64,000 nt of DNA, taken from Asterella californica. Taxonomy: Eukaryota > Streptophyta > Marchantiopsida > Marchantiales > Aytoniaceae. Shown here piece after piece: positions 23,560 to 35,043 of this stretch (position 1 is its first letter; each line of letters starts with the position of its first letter). The translations under genes and the position numbers were made by a program. Location: positions 1,922,001 to 1,986,000 of the forward strand of contig JAYKYS010000011.1 in the NCBI GenBank assembly GCA_036924285.1. The letters run 5' to 3'. The notes beneath the pieces were generated by a model. That model was not told the DNA's origin and ran no database searches. It was given only the letters and a program-made list of their open reading frames with translations.

Positions 23560-24050
23560 GTGTTCCTGATTGACACAGAGGTTGTCATCATGGAGATCAA
23601 CGAAGGTTCCGACGGAGATTTAGCTGCAGTAAGCAGTGGGTTCACACTGAGTGGTGTGGGGTATCAACCAATAGCACCGATCTCATCGACGAAAGACACC
23701 GATTCAGATCGGGATGTGGTTGGAGATACACATAGTGTCCTCATACCGTTGTTGTAAGATATAGACGAGATCTATGGGGTCACGAAGGAGCCTCGACGAT
23801 ACTCGGATGAAGTGGGTATCATTGAGCTGGATGACTTCATCTAGGAGTTTGACAGTTGGTGCGACCTGCAACAGTTGCGGAACCCACAGTTGTTCACATC
23901 CTTCATGACGTGGAAGGGTTTGTTCTTACACTTGGAGGGACTGCCGATGGACGATTATCATGAGTTCAGACGAGACTACAAGTTGTACGAGTAGCAGTTT
24001 GGGAGTCAGTAGCAGTGGTACATCCACTCTTGTAACTCACTCGATCTTTC
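23560..24050 (+). pseudogene. gag N-terminal region on the opposite strand (inverted piece)
   Basis: The plus frame, read through three TAG stops (at about 23,843, 23,991 and 24,009), gives a capsid-like segment with FTSFMTWKGLFLHLEGLPM and DYHEFRRDYKLYE. This looks like the front half of the gag whose back half lies on the minus strand at 22,850. An in-place inversion of about 22,855-24,200 would explain it. Confidence 0.45.
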
Positions 24051-24290
24051 ACCAAATCGGATGATTTTATGCGTTGAAATCATCTTCTCAGTGCGCACCT
24101 ACTGCACTCATCGTCGTCAAATATTGTCGATCAATGTCTATCTGATGTCCATTGATGCACACCTATTGATCTCTAGGAGATATCACTGATAGAAATCCAC
24201 GACTTGAGAGCTCTCAATCAGACCTCATGACTTCAGTTCTTTGAATAATAAGAATTTGTACTCACTCCACTAAACGGTAACATACAACCA

Positions 24291-24510
24291 CTAAAGTCGG
24301 CACAAGAGAATCCAAGTTGCACTCACCAAGGAGTCTGAAGGCTCAACTCGAAGAACTGAAGCCTACAAGCCTTACCTGCGAAGTATACCCCTAGTGGGAC
24401 TAGCCTAAGAACCCGTCCTAAGATGATGGTCCTACCGACACTAATGAGCCTACCGGGACTAACCACTACGCACTCGGTCAACCTAACCGAGGTGCTAAAC
24501 TGACGTGACA
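24291..24510 (-). repeat. Decayed LTR, 5' end of the outer gypsy element
   Basis: Partner of 5,915-6,143. Similarity may extend weakly a further 50-60 bases to the left. The sequence that should hold the primer-binding site, left of 24,290, shows none that I can recognise, in keeping with the inversion proposed next to it. Confidence 0.65.
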
Positions 24511-24514
24511 TAAT

Positions 24515-26738
24515 CTTGAAATCTGCACGAGTCAGTTTCGTAACTTCTATGCAAAAGACTTGATTTCTTGCTGTGAATTTGACAGTTTTACGTATGTATA
24601 TACGTTTCTGCCTTGCAAATGTGAAATTGTTGATATTCTTAGATCTACACAATAAACCACATCTTCAACATAATCACCATACATTTTCATATAATCACAA
24701 TTTTTCCTACGGGGTTGGTTAATCCTCTGGTGAGGACATCAGCACCCAAAATGTTCATAAGAGGGCTGTTTATACTTGGAAATGTATCACCGAGGATACT
24801 TAAGAAGTTAGTGAGACCTGAAATTTATTGCAGATTTTAATCCCAAACACATAGAACCTCTTGAGTCAGATTGAACTAGGATAAAGAGTAGCATCCAAGC
24901 AACAAGAGGCTTCACGACAATTTTCAACGAGTGGCTTTTCTCCACAAGATGAATCTGGAGATCCTTGCATGTGCATCCTTGCATAATGCTGATTTCCTTA
25001 AATCGTTAAGACTTTTGGAACAAATTCAGCTTCTAAGATATGAGATGATCACTTTTCTAGTTAATTGCTCGAATTGTGATAGATGTGATAACTTGTGATA
25101 TGATAGATGTGATAACTTGCCATGAATCTAATCGAGGCCTCAGTCCTCGGCAAGCTCATCATGAGAATCATCATCACAGTAGATATAAATTAAATTGTGA
25201 AAGGTTGAGGAGTAAAGTCCATTGTACTCCATACACTCATTGACGCATCAGAAGTTACTATAGTCATTAATAGAGTGGTCTAGGTGATAAAATTTAATAA
25301 GTTTAGTATAAATAATGGACCAGGTATCATAAAGCACTGACCAGACATTGGACGACAGAGGAAAAAGCCAAACAGATTTGTGTGTTCAGATATTAAGGTT
25401 TAGAATAAAATTCAAATGTTGCATTGTTACTCTAACGATATATACAACAAGATTCTATTAATATGCATTATTAACTGCTAGAAGATTTTAATTCTTTTAC
25501 GGAACAGAGCCTCTTGCTGTGCTTAGCAAGGTTGTTTTTGTATAGCTTTGTTACTGCGACTGCTGGCAGTTTCGCACTAGATTAATTACTATGGTCGCTA
25601 CAGCTGGATACCGCAGTCTCCAGTCGGCTAAGGTGCTTGCGATTGTGCAAGTTGAGTACTGTACTTGATCGACTACAGTACCGTAACTACTGTAGTTATC
25701 TGATAGAACGACTTACCATCAGGCATGTTCTGGAGTTATTGAACTGGGGTTGGAGGCTAAACGCCGATCTCATTGTAGTAATATTCATTAACTTACACTG
25801 TTTTCCATATTTAGTGTAAGTTACACTAATTTGCCAAGGTATTTCTAGACGTCCATATACTTATTAGTGTCCTATGCATTATTTCGCATTCACACTAATA
25901 AGGTAAAGCGTATTTAATATTATTTATATTATATAACTTTAAATTTCTTGGTGGATAGCTTTTTAAGATAGAATTCTATCTTAAAAAGCTATCCGTCAGT
26001 GTAACTAAAAATATGTGAGTAAAAATATCTCAAAATAAGTTTTAAAAGTCATTTATGATCAATGAATATGTCAACTATCAGAGTCAGTCAACTGTATTCC
26101 AGTTTTCTTCTAGTTATATCTCTCATCTTCAGTTTCTTTTTATACAGAATTGAGAGACGAAATTCAAATGGTTGAGAACAGAAGAAAAAAGAAAAGAACT
26201 AGAAGGAAGAAATAAGGAGGAGGGAAAAAGTAATGTTTTACTGTTTTCAAGAAACAATAAGTCAAGAAAGGATATTTTGAGCTGAGGAAATAAGTGGTTA
26301 CACCATCTACTGTATTCCTCTCTTAATCTTTTATCATACAGTTTTTTATTTAGTTCATCAAATGAGTTTGCAAAACTTGTGGATTCAAGTCTTTTTGAAT
26401 ATTTTATTCATTTCTCTGTAATTAATTTTTAGTGTTTCCAGTCATATTATAAATTTACTTTTAATAGTGTTAACTCTAGCAAAATTTGAAATACACCTAG
26501 ATTAAAGCCCATCACACCAATTCCCCACTCACACTAATTACAAATACACACTAAATACGATAAATAATGTAGAAGCGACTACAACTACAGTTAGAGCAGA
26601 GTAGATCCCCCCAATCGATGTCGAAATGAAATGATGAGCTAGGATCGAGGACCTCGTACCTGTTTAATTTCGCCGGGAACTCTTACCTGCGGATTCACCG
26701 ACCGAGCGATCCCGGAATATGCAGCCGCCGTCGAGTGC
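24515..26738. other. Non-coding AT-rich stretch with palindromes
   Basis: No coding or RNA feature is recognised. It holds a 19-base palindrome (25,811-25,829), a perfect 42-base palindrome (25,953-25,994) and many TTAGTGT/ACACTAA words between about 25,809 and 26,565. Exons of the gene ending at 26,739 could lie here, but I cannot pick them out. Confidence 0.5.
25953..25994. repeat. Perfect 42-base palindrome
   Basis: The half GGATAGCTTTTTAAGATAGAA is followed immediately by its exact reverse complement, centred on GAATTC. A perfect palindrome this long without a spacer is unlikely by chance and would extrude a 21-bp stem. Confidence 0.9.
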
Positions 26739-27902
26739 TCACCTCTGTCCACCGATTTCCGTAGGAGAGAAATTATCGTCCCACGCATGACCGAACGAGT
26801 CCCTCATTGGGTAATCTGTCGTCGGAAGACAGTTACAACCGACTTCATCTCTAAGATCGACGGGAAGATGAACTGCCACCGGCTGACGCGCAGCGGCATA
26901 TAGCATATCGCGGAGTTCACCCTGCGGGTAGAAATCATGATATACCGGAGGCGGCGGAGCGCCTCCACTATATTCAGCCGGTGGATCTCCTCTGCGATAT
27001 CTTGCAGGGTCGAAGTACTGCTGTGGACCACGATCTGGTGCCTGAGCGTACTGAGTTCGGTCAAGAGCGAGTCGCAGGACAGTATCGACGGAGGGGCCCT
27101 GACGTCGGTTGGAAGGTGTCGGCCTAGATGCTCGACTTCTAATACTCGGCGATGGAGTTCTCACTGGGCTCAGTCGTCGTGCAGGTGACATCTGTCGCGA
27201 CGTGGATGCCTCAGAGCGTGACACGGCCGGCGACGAGGCGAGTCTAGGACGAGGAGACGCGGATCTCTCAGGGGATAGATGCATCCTCAGACGATGCGGA
27301 GATGCCGACCGGTCTGGACGCCGCATCCGCTGGGGCGTGCCACTCTGCACGAAGTTCCATGCGTCGACATCATACTGTAGACCTTGAATTGGCCAGTCCT
27401 CGTAACATCCCGTTTGCCCTTCTAGGGGAAGATCAACGTGTACGTCGCGTACCCTCAAGGGCGCGAAAAGTCGGTCCGGCCATCCTTCGGGGGGCTGGAA
27501 CTCTGGGAAGCGGGTGCGCATCCACGGACATAAATGGAAGTAACGGGCTATTTGTTCGGGGTCCCATCTTCTGATGAAACAAACGAGCAACTTTCGATCG
27601 AGTGGTAGAACGGGACCAGCCGGCGACGGTGCATTTCTGGGATCGAGGTGCGGGAAGTGTCTGGCCATTAGGGGATTGTTTTGGAAAGCGACTGCTCTGT
27701 CTTGCATGTTCATTCCCTCCATTTCTCGGGTTATAAATTGCACTGCGCCTTCTGCCAGACCCTCCATCCTCCCTGGTGCTACATACTCTGGAAAGTTTCG
27801 TGCCAGATTTCTGTTAGTTGCAAGTTCAAGCCGCCGTCTTCCTTCAGACCATCGCATAAGCTGTCGTCTTACGGAATTATGGTAATACTGTCGTCGGTCC
27901 AT
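26739..27902 (-). CDS. Unknown 387-codon protein with three short repeats and an SR-rich middle
   Basis: The ATG at 27,902 sits in a good plant context (AAGATGG). GC content is higher than in neighbouring DNA, and the frame is open for 387 codons. Three related units of about 46-49 residues occupy residues 14-137; each ends in a pattern like L/M-A-R-x-F-P (33-38, 79-84, 128-133). Residues about 190-270 are rich in Ser-Pro and Arg, like RS-type linkers. A Pro/Tyr-rich C-terminal part follows, with CNC near residue 351. There is no signal peptide or membrane segment. The TGA that ends the frame lies inside AG|GTGAGC, a good 5' splice site, so the protein may continue in further exons. Family and function are unknown. 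It could be a host gene or cargo of the inverted-repeat unit. Confidence 0.6.
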   Translation of the reverse strand: MDRRQYYHNSVRRQLMRWSEGRRRLELATNRNLARNFPEYVAPGRMEGLAEGAVQFITREMEGMNMQDRAVAFQNNPLMARHFPHLDPRNAPSPAGPVLPLDRKLLVCFIRRWDPEQIARYFHLCPWMRTRFPEFQPPEGWPDRLFAPLRVRDVHVDLPLEGQTGCYEDWPIQGLQYDVDAWNFVQSGTPQRMRRPDRSASPHRLRMHLSPERSASPRPRLASSPAVSRSEASTSRQMSPARRLSPVRTPSPSIRSRASRPTPSNRRQGPSVDTVLRLALDRTQYAQAPDRGPQQYFDPARYRRGDPPAEYSGGAPPPPVYHDFYPQGELRDMLYAAARQPVAVHLPVDLRDEVGCNCLPTTDYPMRDSFGHAWDDNFSPTEIGGQR

Positions 27903-29533
27903 CTTTTCCAGTTGCTGTTCGAATTCGTCGTCACTCCTGCTGGATTATCAGACTGAACTTAGTTGTACATCCTGATTTCGAGCCGGAATATTCCTTCCCC
28001 ATGGCCAGATCTAGATCTGTATTGGAGAGCGAGTAAAAGACCAGAGTATTATATGGTGGACGATTCAAGACGACGATGTGAACCATCGTTTTATTCATCG
28101 GCTGGAACTCGAGCTTTTGAATTTAGTTTCAGTAGGAAAGTGTTTTGAGTTAGAAGAAGGCGAAACATGGCCTCATTCGGAACGATGGCGTGAGAGAAAT
28201 CTAGACGTGAATATTTCTCTCTCATTCTGATTGTCCCCATTCGAGGAATGTTCACGACCTCATTTTTCTGGTCCGTTCTGTTTCTGTGATTACTGGTGAC
28301 CAAAAGTCGCGACGCATCGATCGAAATCAGCATACCCTTATTCTGAGATGATCAGATATGTGTAAGCAGCCGCGCGCAGGTGCAGATCTAGTTCAATCAC
28401 AGGATTCCCCCATATTGCAATTGGACGATAGGTACTCATCATTCCGTGCCACTGATGATAAGTAGTCGTTCGTAAACCGAAATTCAAAACTCACGGCTCT
28501 GAGAAACTACACCAGTTCTAGCTACGCCTCCATCCATATGCATGATCAAGCCGTGAGAGCATGTCGATTAAGTTGGTGACAGTGCAACGTCCGGTGAATA
28601 ATTAAGCATAGGGGGGGGAGGGGTGGGGGAATTTAATGGATGAAGTCCTTTTCAGGGTCAATTTGTCGAGGGTGTACACATCTCCAGGTCGTGCAGGAGC
28701 ACCCTATATAGTTACTTGCAATCTGAAATTAATAGTACCGTGTTCGTTGTATCGATCGAAATCGATATCTTCACGTATATCTATGCTGGGAAGGATATAA
28801 CGGATATCGATGGCACCGCCCTGAAAAGTTGCTGAAGCTGGAACCCATTCTAGCTCTTGTTGTAGAGCAAAGTCCCAAACTGTGATCATGAGATTGATGT
28901 GGCCAGCTGGTCCCAGATCTAGATCTCCGCAAGGAAAGTAGTAAATTTACTGGCACTGCAGGGCAAGCAATGAACGGACAGGTTCGTATCAGAATTTTCT
29001 GTATCCTGGAATAAATATGTTTGAATTGAATTCAACAGAAACCGCCACCGCCGATGAGCTTAGCCTGCGAGTGTATCATAAACTAGGACCATTCTGATTT
29101 GAAGCCTTTCCAGAACCACCTCTTCTACAAACACACACACATACAAGTGAGAAATTCCAGTCTAGATCCTAGCATATTAATTAATATTTTCACCACGAAA
29201 GTTTCTTCTTATATAACCAACCGCGTAGAATTTTGTCAATCGGGATCGTTCTGTTTTACATGTATGGGTGAAACCAGTCTGCTAGATGGAAATATTGTGA
29301 ACGACGTCAGACTCCGTACCTCCCTTGAAAGTGCACTAGGCTGCGGAGAACATGATACAGAGAGTCAGTATCACAGATACATGAGGGGAGCAAGAGAACC
29401 GGCGGCATAACGTCTAGCAAGCATGTCTGGTATTCGAGTCTCAGAGTGGATTTTATCTCTAGGTTCTTTACTGCGGATACCGTACATAATCGAGTCCTCA
29501 CCGTTCCATGGACATCTCTTCTCATGATCACAT
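27903..29533. other. Stretch without recognised genes
   Basis: Only short frames are present. It probably contains the promoter of the minus-strand gene starting at 27,902. A G-rich tract lies at 28,612-28,630. Nothing else is recognised up to the right inverted arm. Confidence 0.5.
28612..28630 (+). other. G-quadruplex-like G-tract
   Basis: GGGGGGGGAGGGGTGGGGG: enough runs of three or more G with one-base loops to fold as a G-quadruplex. It stands about 710 bases upstream of the minus-strand gene start. Confidence 0.6.
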
Positions 29534-30164
29534 ATGTTCGCATCGTAAACTGTTGCTTGATAGACTAGACCAAAAAAGTACTTAGCGGACTAATCGCTTG
29601 ACTGCTTGGTAGATCATTTGATAGACTGATTGGTTTACAGTAGCCAGTAGATAGTCCTAGTCAACAGATTGATGATAGATGATGTTTGTCTCATTGATCG
29701 ATGTTGCATGTCTAACTGCTGCTCAGTAGACTGATACTTACGTAATTCAACACATGAAAAGCTGCACACTTAAGAGCAACTAAGGACTGGTGGCAAGGAA
29801 ACAGCAGATATTGTGAAACTTACAACGAGAGTCTCTTTATGCTGACAAATCAAATCAGCACATCAATAATCTAATTTGTTACATGCATGTCTATGATCTA
29901 GCAACACCACATTCAATGAATCAAACTTGAAATTTCACTATCTAACACAAGGATCTAGAACGTATCCAGAAGAATCGTCGAAGAAACAAGACCATGTTTA
30001 GCTTAACTCTACTTTTTCTTTTGAAATGTTGATCATCACTTGCAACAATAGCAGAATTTACACTTACTGACCTTAAGATGATATTCATAAGGTGAAGCAC
30101 TATATCTTTAGCTTGTAAAACCTTGATTCGAAGAACCTATGCCCGACAAACAACAAAGCTTGAA

Positions 30165-30480
30165 TTTACAAGGAACCACTCCTCTGCAACTCTACAACAT
30201 GTGCTCATCAAACAGCCGTCGGAAGCTTAAGCTCACATACCTTGCATTTTTCAGCAACTCTACAACATATGTCCATCAAACGCCCGTCGGAAGCTTAAGC
30301 TCACATGCCTTGTATTGTTATGTGACTCTAAAACATGTATTCAACAAACGTCCATCAGAAGTTCACGCCTTGCACTGTTCTGCACTGTTCTACGACTCAT
30401 GTTTTAGTGTCCAAGAAATGACTGTCGGAAGCTTCTGCGCACATTCCTTGCGATATTCTGCAAACCCTAACAAGTTGTGC
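30165..30480 (-). repeat. Degenerate ~69-bp minisatellite in the right arm
   Basis: The same array as at 2,130-2,435, inverted. Repeated words such as ACATGTGCTCATCAAAC, ATATGTCCATCAAAC and CATGTATTCAACAAAC mark the units. Confidence 0.6.
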
Positions 30481-32028
30481 TTACTTTCGTTCAACTGTCA
30501 TGAAATCCTAACTAGTTGTGCTTACAATTAGAGACGTTATTGTACTGTTCGAATGAGACATGCCATTGCCGATTCGTATGATACACTGTTGTGTATACTT
30601 GTCATATGACAGATAAAAGTTACTTTTATAATCCACATCTCCCAAGTAAGATGTTATTAGAGTTTCTCTTATGATATCATCGACGTGGACAAGATCTGTC
30701 CACGTAAGATTTTAGAGTTTCTCCTATGATGCCAAAGGCTCTTTCTTGTGAGACAGAGCCAACAAGGAGTTCCGCTTGCAGTGGAATTGCAGGCTATGTG
30801 TTAGCGATTTTCTGGATGTATCACCTTTCTTCTTCTTTTTCCATTTTTCACAATGACTCGATTCATTTCTGTTACTTTTTTTCACTTTCGGTTTTCACCA
30901 TGACTCCATCCGTTTGTTTCCCATCTTTTTTTTTATTTTCACAATTGACGTATAGCTATGCTACCAGCAAAGCAACAATGTGTCCGAATCTGGTGGAAAC
31001 TACTGTCAAGAAACACGACTAATTACCTAGTTAACTAGACGTCTCAAAGAATGGTCCGGTGACCCAAGATCTTATCCAAAACGTGATCGTGCTAAGCGAA
31101 TGAGAGACAATAGGAGGTGTCAAACTTAGCACATGTGACAATTATTCGTTTACCCACGGGCGATAGTTCCGAGCATGAGCTGTAGAAATAGCCCATGATT
31201 TATGGGTATTTTCATGATGTCCGTGTGAAATTCACCCATAAGATACAGTTAATTGACAGTGTAAAGAATAATATACATATGGTAAAAAATAATAATACAG
31301 CGTTAATGGTAATGATACGTATGATAAAATAATAATGTTGTTAATAAGAACATGTAGTTTTTACAGATCAGAACAACATGTTTTGACCTAACAGTCCGAT
31401 GTTGTTTCGAATTAGAGTGAAATAATAATTTAAGAGTATTTTGACTCAGTGTAACTTCCTGCAGACAACTCAGTTTGTGACGTTTTTTATTTTGTTGGAA
31501 ACATCACGAGAATAGCTTTCCAAGGCAATTGAAATCATGAGATTTGGAGGTATACTCTCGATGCTGCAGGCGTTTAGAGTTTACTAGTTTTTTTAGATTT
31601 TTGGAGGAGGGATCTTGTTTGGACTTAGCTTTAGGTCGAAACCTAAATATGTCAGCTTGGATATACTATATGAGTATATTTAAAAAACGTAACTCTCCTA
31701 CTATGTAAACAAGAGAAATTCACCATAGCAAATAAGAAGACTCATTGATGGTTCTCATTTTGTTCACATCTTCTCAAATTTGAATTCAAATGATAATTGA
31801 CTCTAAATCTCACTAACATGAATTACGGATCCTAAGAAGAATTACCTTTCTATTCGCACTATAAATTAGTATCAAAGAGTTATGAATATTATGTTATCCG
31901 TTAGAGAATCTATCTTTTTAACTTTGACACCCGCTCATATCTGATATCTCTCAACGAACAAAGTAAGCGAGAATTACATAATTTGATTCAGTACGTTAGG
32001 AACACTCCGTAACATTAGTGGGGCCGCA

Positions 32029-32042
32029 CCCTAAACCCTAAA
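32029..32042 (-). repeat. Two telomere-type units, right arm copy
   Basis: CCCTAAACCCTAAA, the mirror of the word at 668-681 in the left arm. Confidence 0.6.
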
Positions 32043-32410
32043 TTCAAATAGACCCCATTCCAATTAAGATCAAATGCCGATTTTTGCTTATCTTTGAATG
32101 TTAAACACTGTGTCTTCCCATTTCTGTTCTTGCATCGTGGTTCGTTTGGTTCATACGGTTGCTATTAACCGAATCACGACGGCCAGTACAATTAAATTTG
32201 TCTACACGCTAAGCATAACGTTCATAATTCTGTGACACGGTACGTATGTATAAAGTGTTATACAAAGTGATAAAGCAGCGATAAAGTCTTTATATATATC
32301 CACATACCACTTAATATATTTAACATATATGTATAACACTTTATCTCTTTCTGTATGCTGACCAGTGGAGCTCATGTTCGAATTCCAACAGTACTAACCT
32401 TGACTGCCCG

Positions 32411-32680
32411 TTGCGCAACGAACCGAGGCTTTATCCTTCGGGACCGGAAGACCGTATCTTACGAAAGCTAGCGCTGCGATCAGGAAGGTCGAGCGAGACC
32501 GAAGGTCGTTCAACACAAACGATAAACAACCTGTCTGTTCAAGATTACCTGGATAGATCGTGTTTTCATCTTGAAGTTCACGAACTGAACCTATTTCTTC
32601 AGCTTATACATATGTATACTTATGATGTCCTGTTACGAATTCACCGTTTTCTAGCTGACTTAGCTAGGCCACGACATTAA
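32411..32680 (+). other. Open frame conserved in both repeat arms (right copy)
   Basis: Partner of the 32-301 frame, again open for 89 codons from a TTG rather than an ATG. Product unknown. The frame ends with an Ala-Arg-Pro-Arg-His tail before TAA. Confidence 0.25.
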
Positions 32681-32711
32681 AACCTGTGCATTCTAACACA
32701 GGGACTGTGTT

Positions 32712-35043
32712 TAACTGTAAATTTAAAGAAGTGAATACAGTTAATTAATTATCATTATGAATATGAAACTTCCATGGAAAGCGGAGGTAGGTGTTATAGT
32801 TACGTATTCTTGCACGCACTAATTAATTATCACTTTTGACTTTGTTCTGTCCTGCCTGAAGTAAGAGAATTCGATTTCGAGAAGGAGCACTTGAGCTGTA
32901 TATGTCTACACTGCTGAGATCGCCATATACCTTAAGTGCAAACATGTCTCAATGGTCATACCTGCAGAAGTCTTTCGAATTCCGACTGTTCAGTGTGTGG
33001 AGAATGTGGGGACTCTCAACAAAGTTTAGTACAGTGACAAGATTGTATCTCGTTTTTGGTGCACTAAAAGTTGTTGCATTTACAATCCGTAGGGAGTTGC
33101 CAAATTGGCAACTCTGTAGGGATTGTTGTCCAGTTAAATTACTGTATATGTTCTTTAGGACGTCAGCAGTCGAAGATCATTCGCTAAATACTAACTAAAT
33201 CGATATCATCTACTGGGACGAGATCTCGCGATCGAATTCGAATCCAGATGACTCAACGTGACGAATCCAGTAATCTAGATCTGACTCATGATCTTGACCA
33301 TTCTATTCACTCGTGAGAGCATCTAGATCTCAATCAACATGACAAATGCATCGGTAATTTAGTCAGCTTTTCCGGTAGAATTTAAGGTATGTACGAATAT
33401 TCTTGATCAATTTGCTCATTTGCTGAATGCTTTACGCTTCAATTAAAACAGCATAATAGAGCTATATACAAAATTATAAACAGGTACAGGCGAGCATAAG
33501 AATTGATCGCGCACTAGTTTACGTTCCTCAGTCGGTCGACCGCAAGAGAAATCAGCTAAGAGAAGGTTACGGACCATTCCCGTCTCATAATTCCACCGGC
33601 CTCAGTTAACAGGTAGACGAAGGCACTCGTCTACCTGTTAAGTGAGCGTTGGAAAGCGAAAGATTCGTTTAATTAGAGATATATATGTCGGGAAGGGAAC
33701 GGACTGGTACTGGGGCTGGTGCACGTGGATGAAGAAGCGAACAGACTAATGCCCAGTATGGACCGAAGATCATTCTTGATAGTAATCAATCGCACCTTAC
33801 CACCGCAAATCTCTTTGTAACGTGAACTAGTATGTGGAAACCCCAAGATCCACCTCTAATTTGGGTTCGGTTGAGGTGTTCAAATCGTCAAGAACGAAAC
33901 CATTCTCTGCGTCAGCAAGGTCTCGTTTAGCTATATAGGCTTGAATTAACTTTTTATAGACTGTGTTTACATTCTAATTCTAATACATTTCTTCATCTTT
34001 TGAAGGAATTTTATGACCAAAAACAAAACTTTTGAAGGATTAACTGAACTGAGATCAAAGGGGTTAAACCTCGCGTATAAGTGTAAAAGCATGAAAGAGA
34101 ATATTTTTGCTATGCGTTTGTGCATAGCTTATTGTCAGTTCTGGTGATTTACAAAAACAAAAAAAGCGGAGAAATTTTCACCCGTCGGTTGAGTCAAATG
34201 TGAAAGAACGTTAGAAAAAATGGCGTGCAATTCAGAACAGTACTTTTGGTTTCGAGTGAAATCTTTCTTGAAAAAATTTTCTTCGTGTCGATTGAATCCT
34301 CGTGAGCAGTTAGAGAAGCTCACGTCCTCGGTTATCGTCCAATCTTCCATCACCTTCTCCGTTTGTCATTGATGATGTCATCAGATTCCTAGACAAACTG
34401 ATTGCTCGATTGTAAACTTCCTCATTCTCTGATTCTGATTAATGACCGCAACCGCTTGACGGAGATCCAAAATTAAGACTTTTCTTCAAGTTTGTCTTGT
34501 TCCAAATCTCTTCTGCACCCGCATACATAAATCTCATATATCTGCAACCTGAATTCGAATTCACGGGAGTCAAACTTAAATCTTAAAATCTCCTGTCGAG
34601 CAGAAGTCTCCCTGGCACAGTTTAAGACTCACTCAACTTATGTGTTCAGTGAACTGATCTCGATCCAGAACTCGACATTCCGAAGATTTCACTGCTGTCG
34701 AGGCTTACTTGAGGATATTATCTTAAATTTTGCTTGAATGTTTGTGAATGTTTAGCTTCTGTCCTCATATTACATTTTGTTCTCGATATTTAAAACTGAG
34801 TAAGCAAGTGAAGATGCGAATTTCAAGGCAGTCAAGCACTGTTGTATCATCCATGCATAACTACATATGCACTGCTGCTACATTCGTGGGCAGAGCTAGA
34901 AACAACTTAAGGTGTGATTGTCTGATTTTTTTGAGCTCCAACATAGTGTTGTGTGTATTCTATCTTGTAAGCTACCTGCAAGGTAAGAATAGTGCATTGT
35001 TCACTTCTGGTTGATTAACAATTCGGTGGTCTCTTCTCTGCAG
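32712..35043. other. Stretch without recognised genes
   Basis: Neither strand carries a frame with a recognisable domain. It contains the hairpin at 33,601-33,646. The end (about 34,990-35,043) looks like the intron before the P450 exon, with a TTCTCTGCAG acceptor at 35,043. Confidence 0.5.
33601..33646. other. Strong short hairpin
   Basis: TTAACAGGTAGACGA, a six-base loop AGGCAC, then TCGTCTACCTGTTAA: a perfect 15-bp stem, extended by CTCA/TGAG across one G-G mismatch. It may be a small foldback element, a terminator-like structure or a small-RNA precursor remnant. Confidence 0.7.

Larger units (their letters stand above)
5915..24510 (-). mobile_element. Old minus-strand Ty3/gypsy element with a PHD finger (outer element)
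   Basis: The two ends carry a diverged direct repeat (5,915-6,143 and 24,291-24,510) that I take as LTR remains. On the minus strand from right to left come gag pieces, a protease end, reverse transcriptase, RNase H, integrase and a PHD finger, which is the gypsy order. A second gypsy element has inserted between RNase H and integrase (7,819-16,521). Every domain carries stops or frameshifts, so the element is dead. Its 5' third is rearranged: gag N-terminal sequence is on the plus strand at 23,560-24,050, and an unassigned 1.9 kb plus-like segment sits at 20,080-21,940. Confidence 0.75.
29534..32711 (-). repeat. Right arm of the long inverted repeat
   Basis: This is the reverse-complement partner of 1-3,146. 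The outer end is the same hairpin-forming sequence, ending at 32,711; the next bases (TAACTG...) cannot be compared because the left arm is cut by the window. The inner end fades out around 29,534 and 3,146. Indels are small and scattered, which suggests the two arms arose together and diverged. Confidence 0.9.

Noticed and set aside
32177..32188. ACGACGGCCAGT, identical to part of the M13/lacZ universal primer
   Set aside because: Only 12 bases match, and the same sequence is present in the other arm at about 524-535 within unrelated DNA. There is no vector context, so it is chance.
1..32711. Polinton/Maverick or Helitron giant element
   Set aside because: No polymerase B, retroviral-type integrase outside the gypsy elements, ATPase, capsid or Rep/helicase gene is seen.
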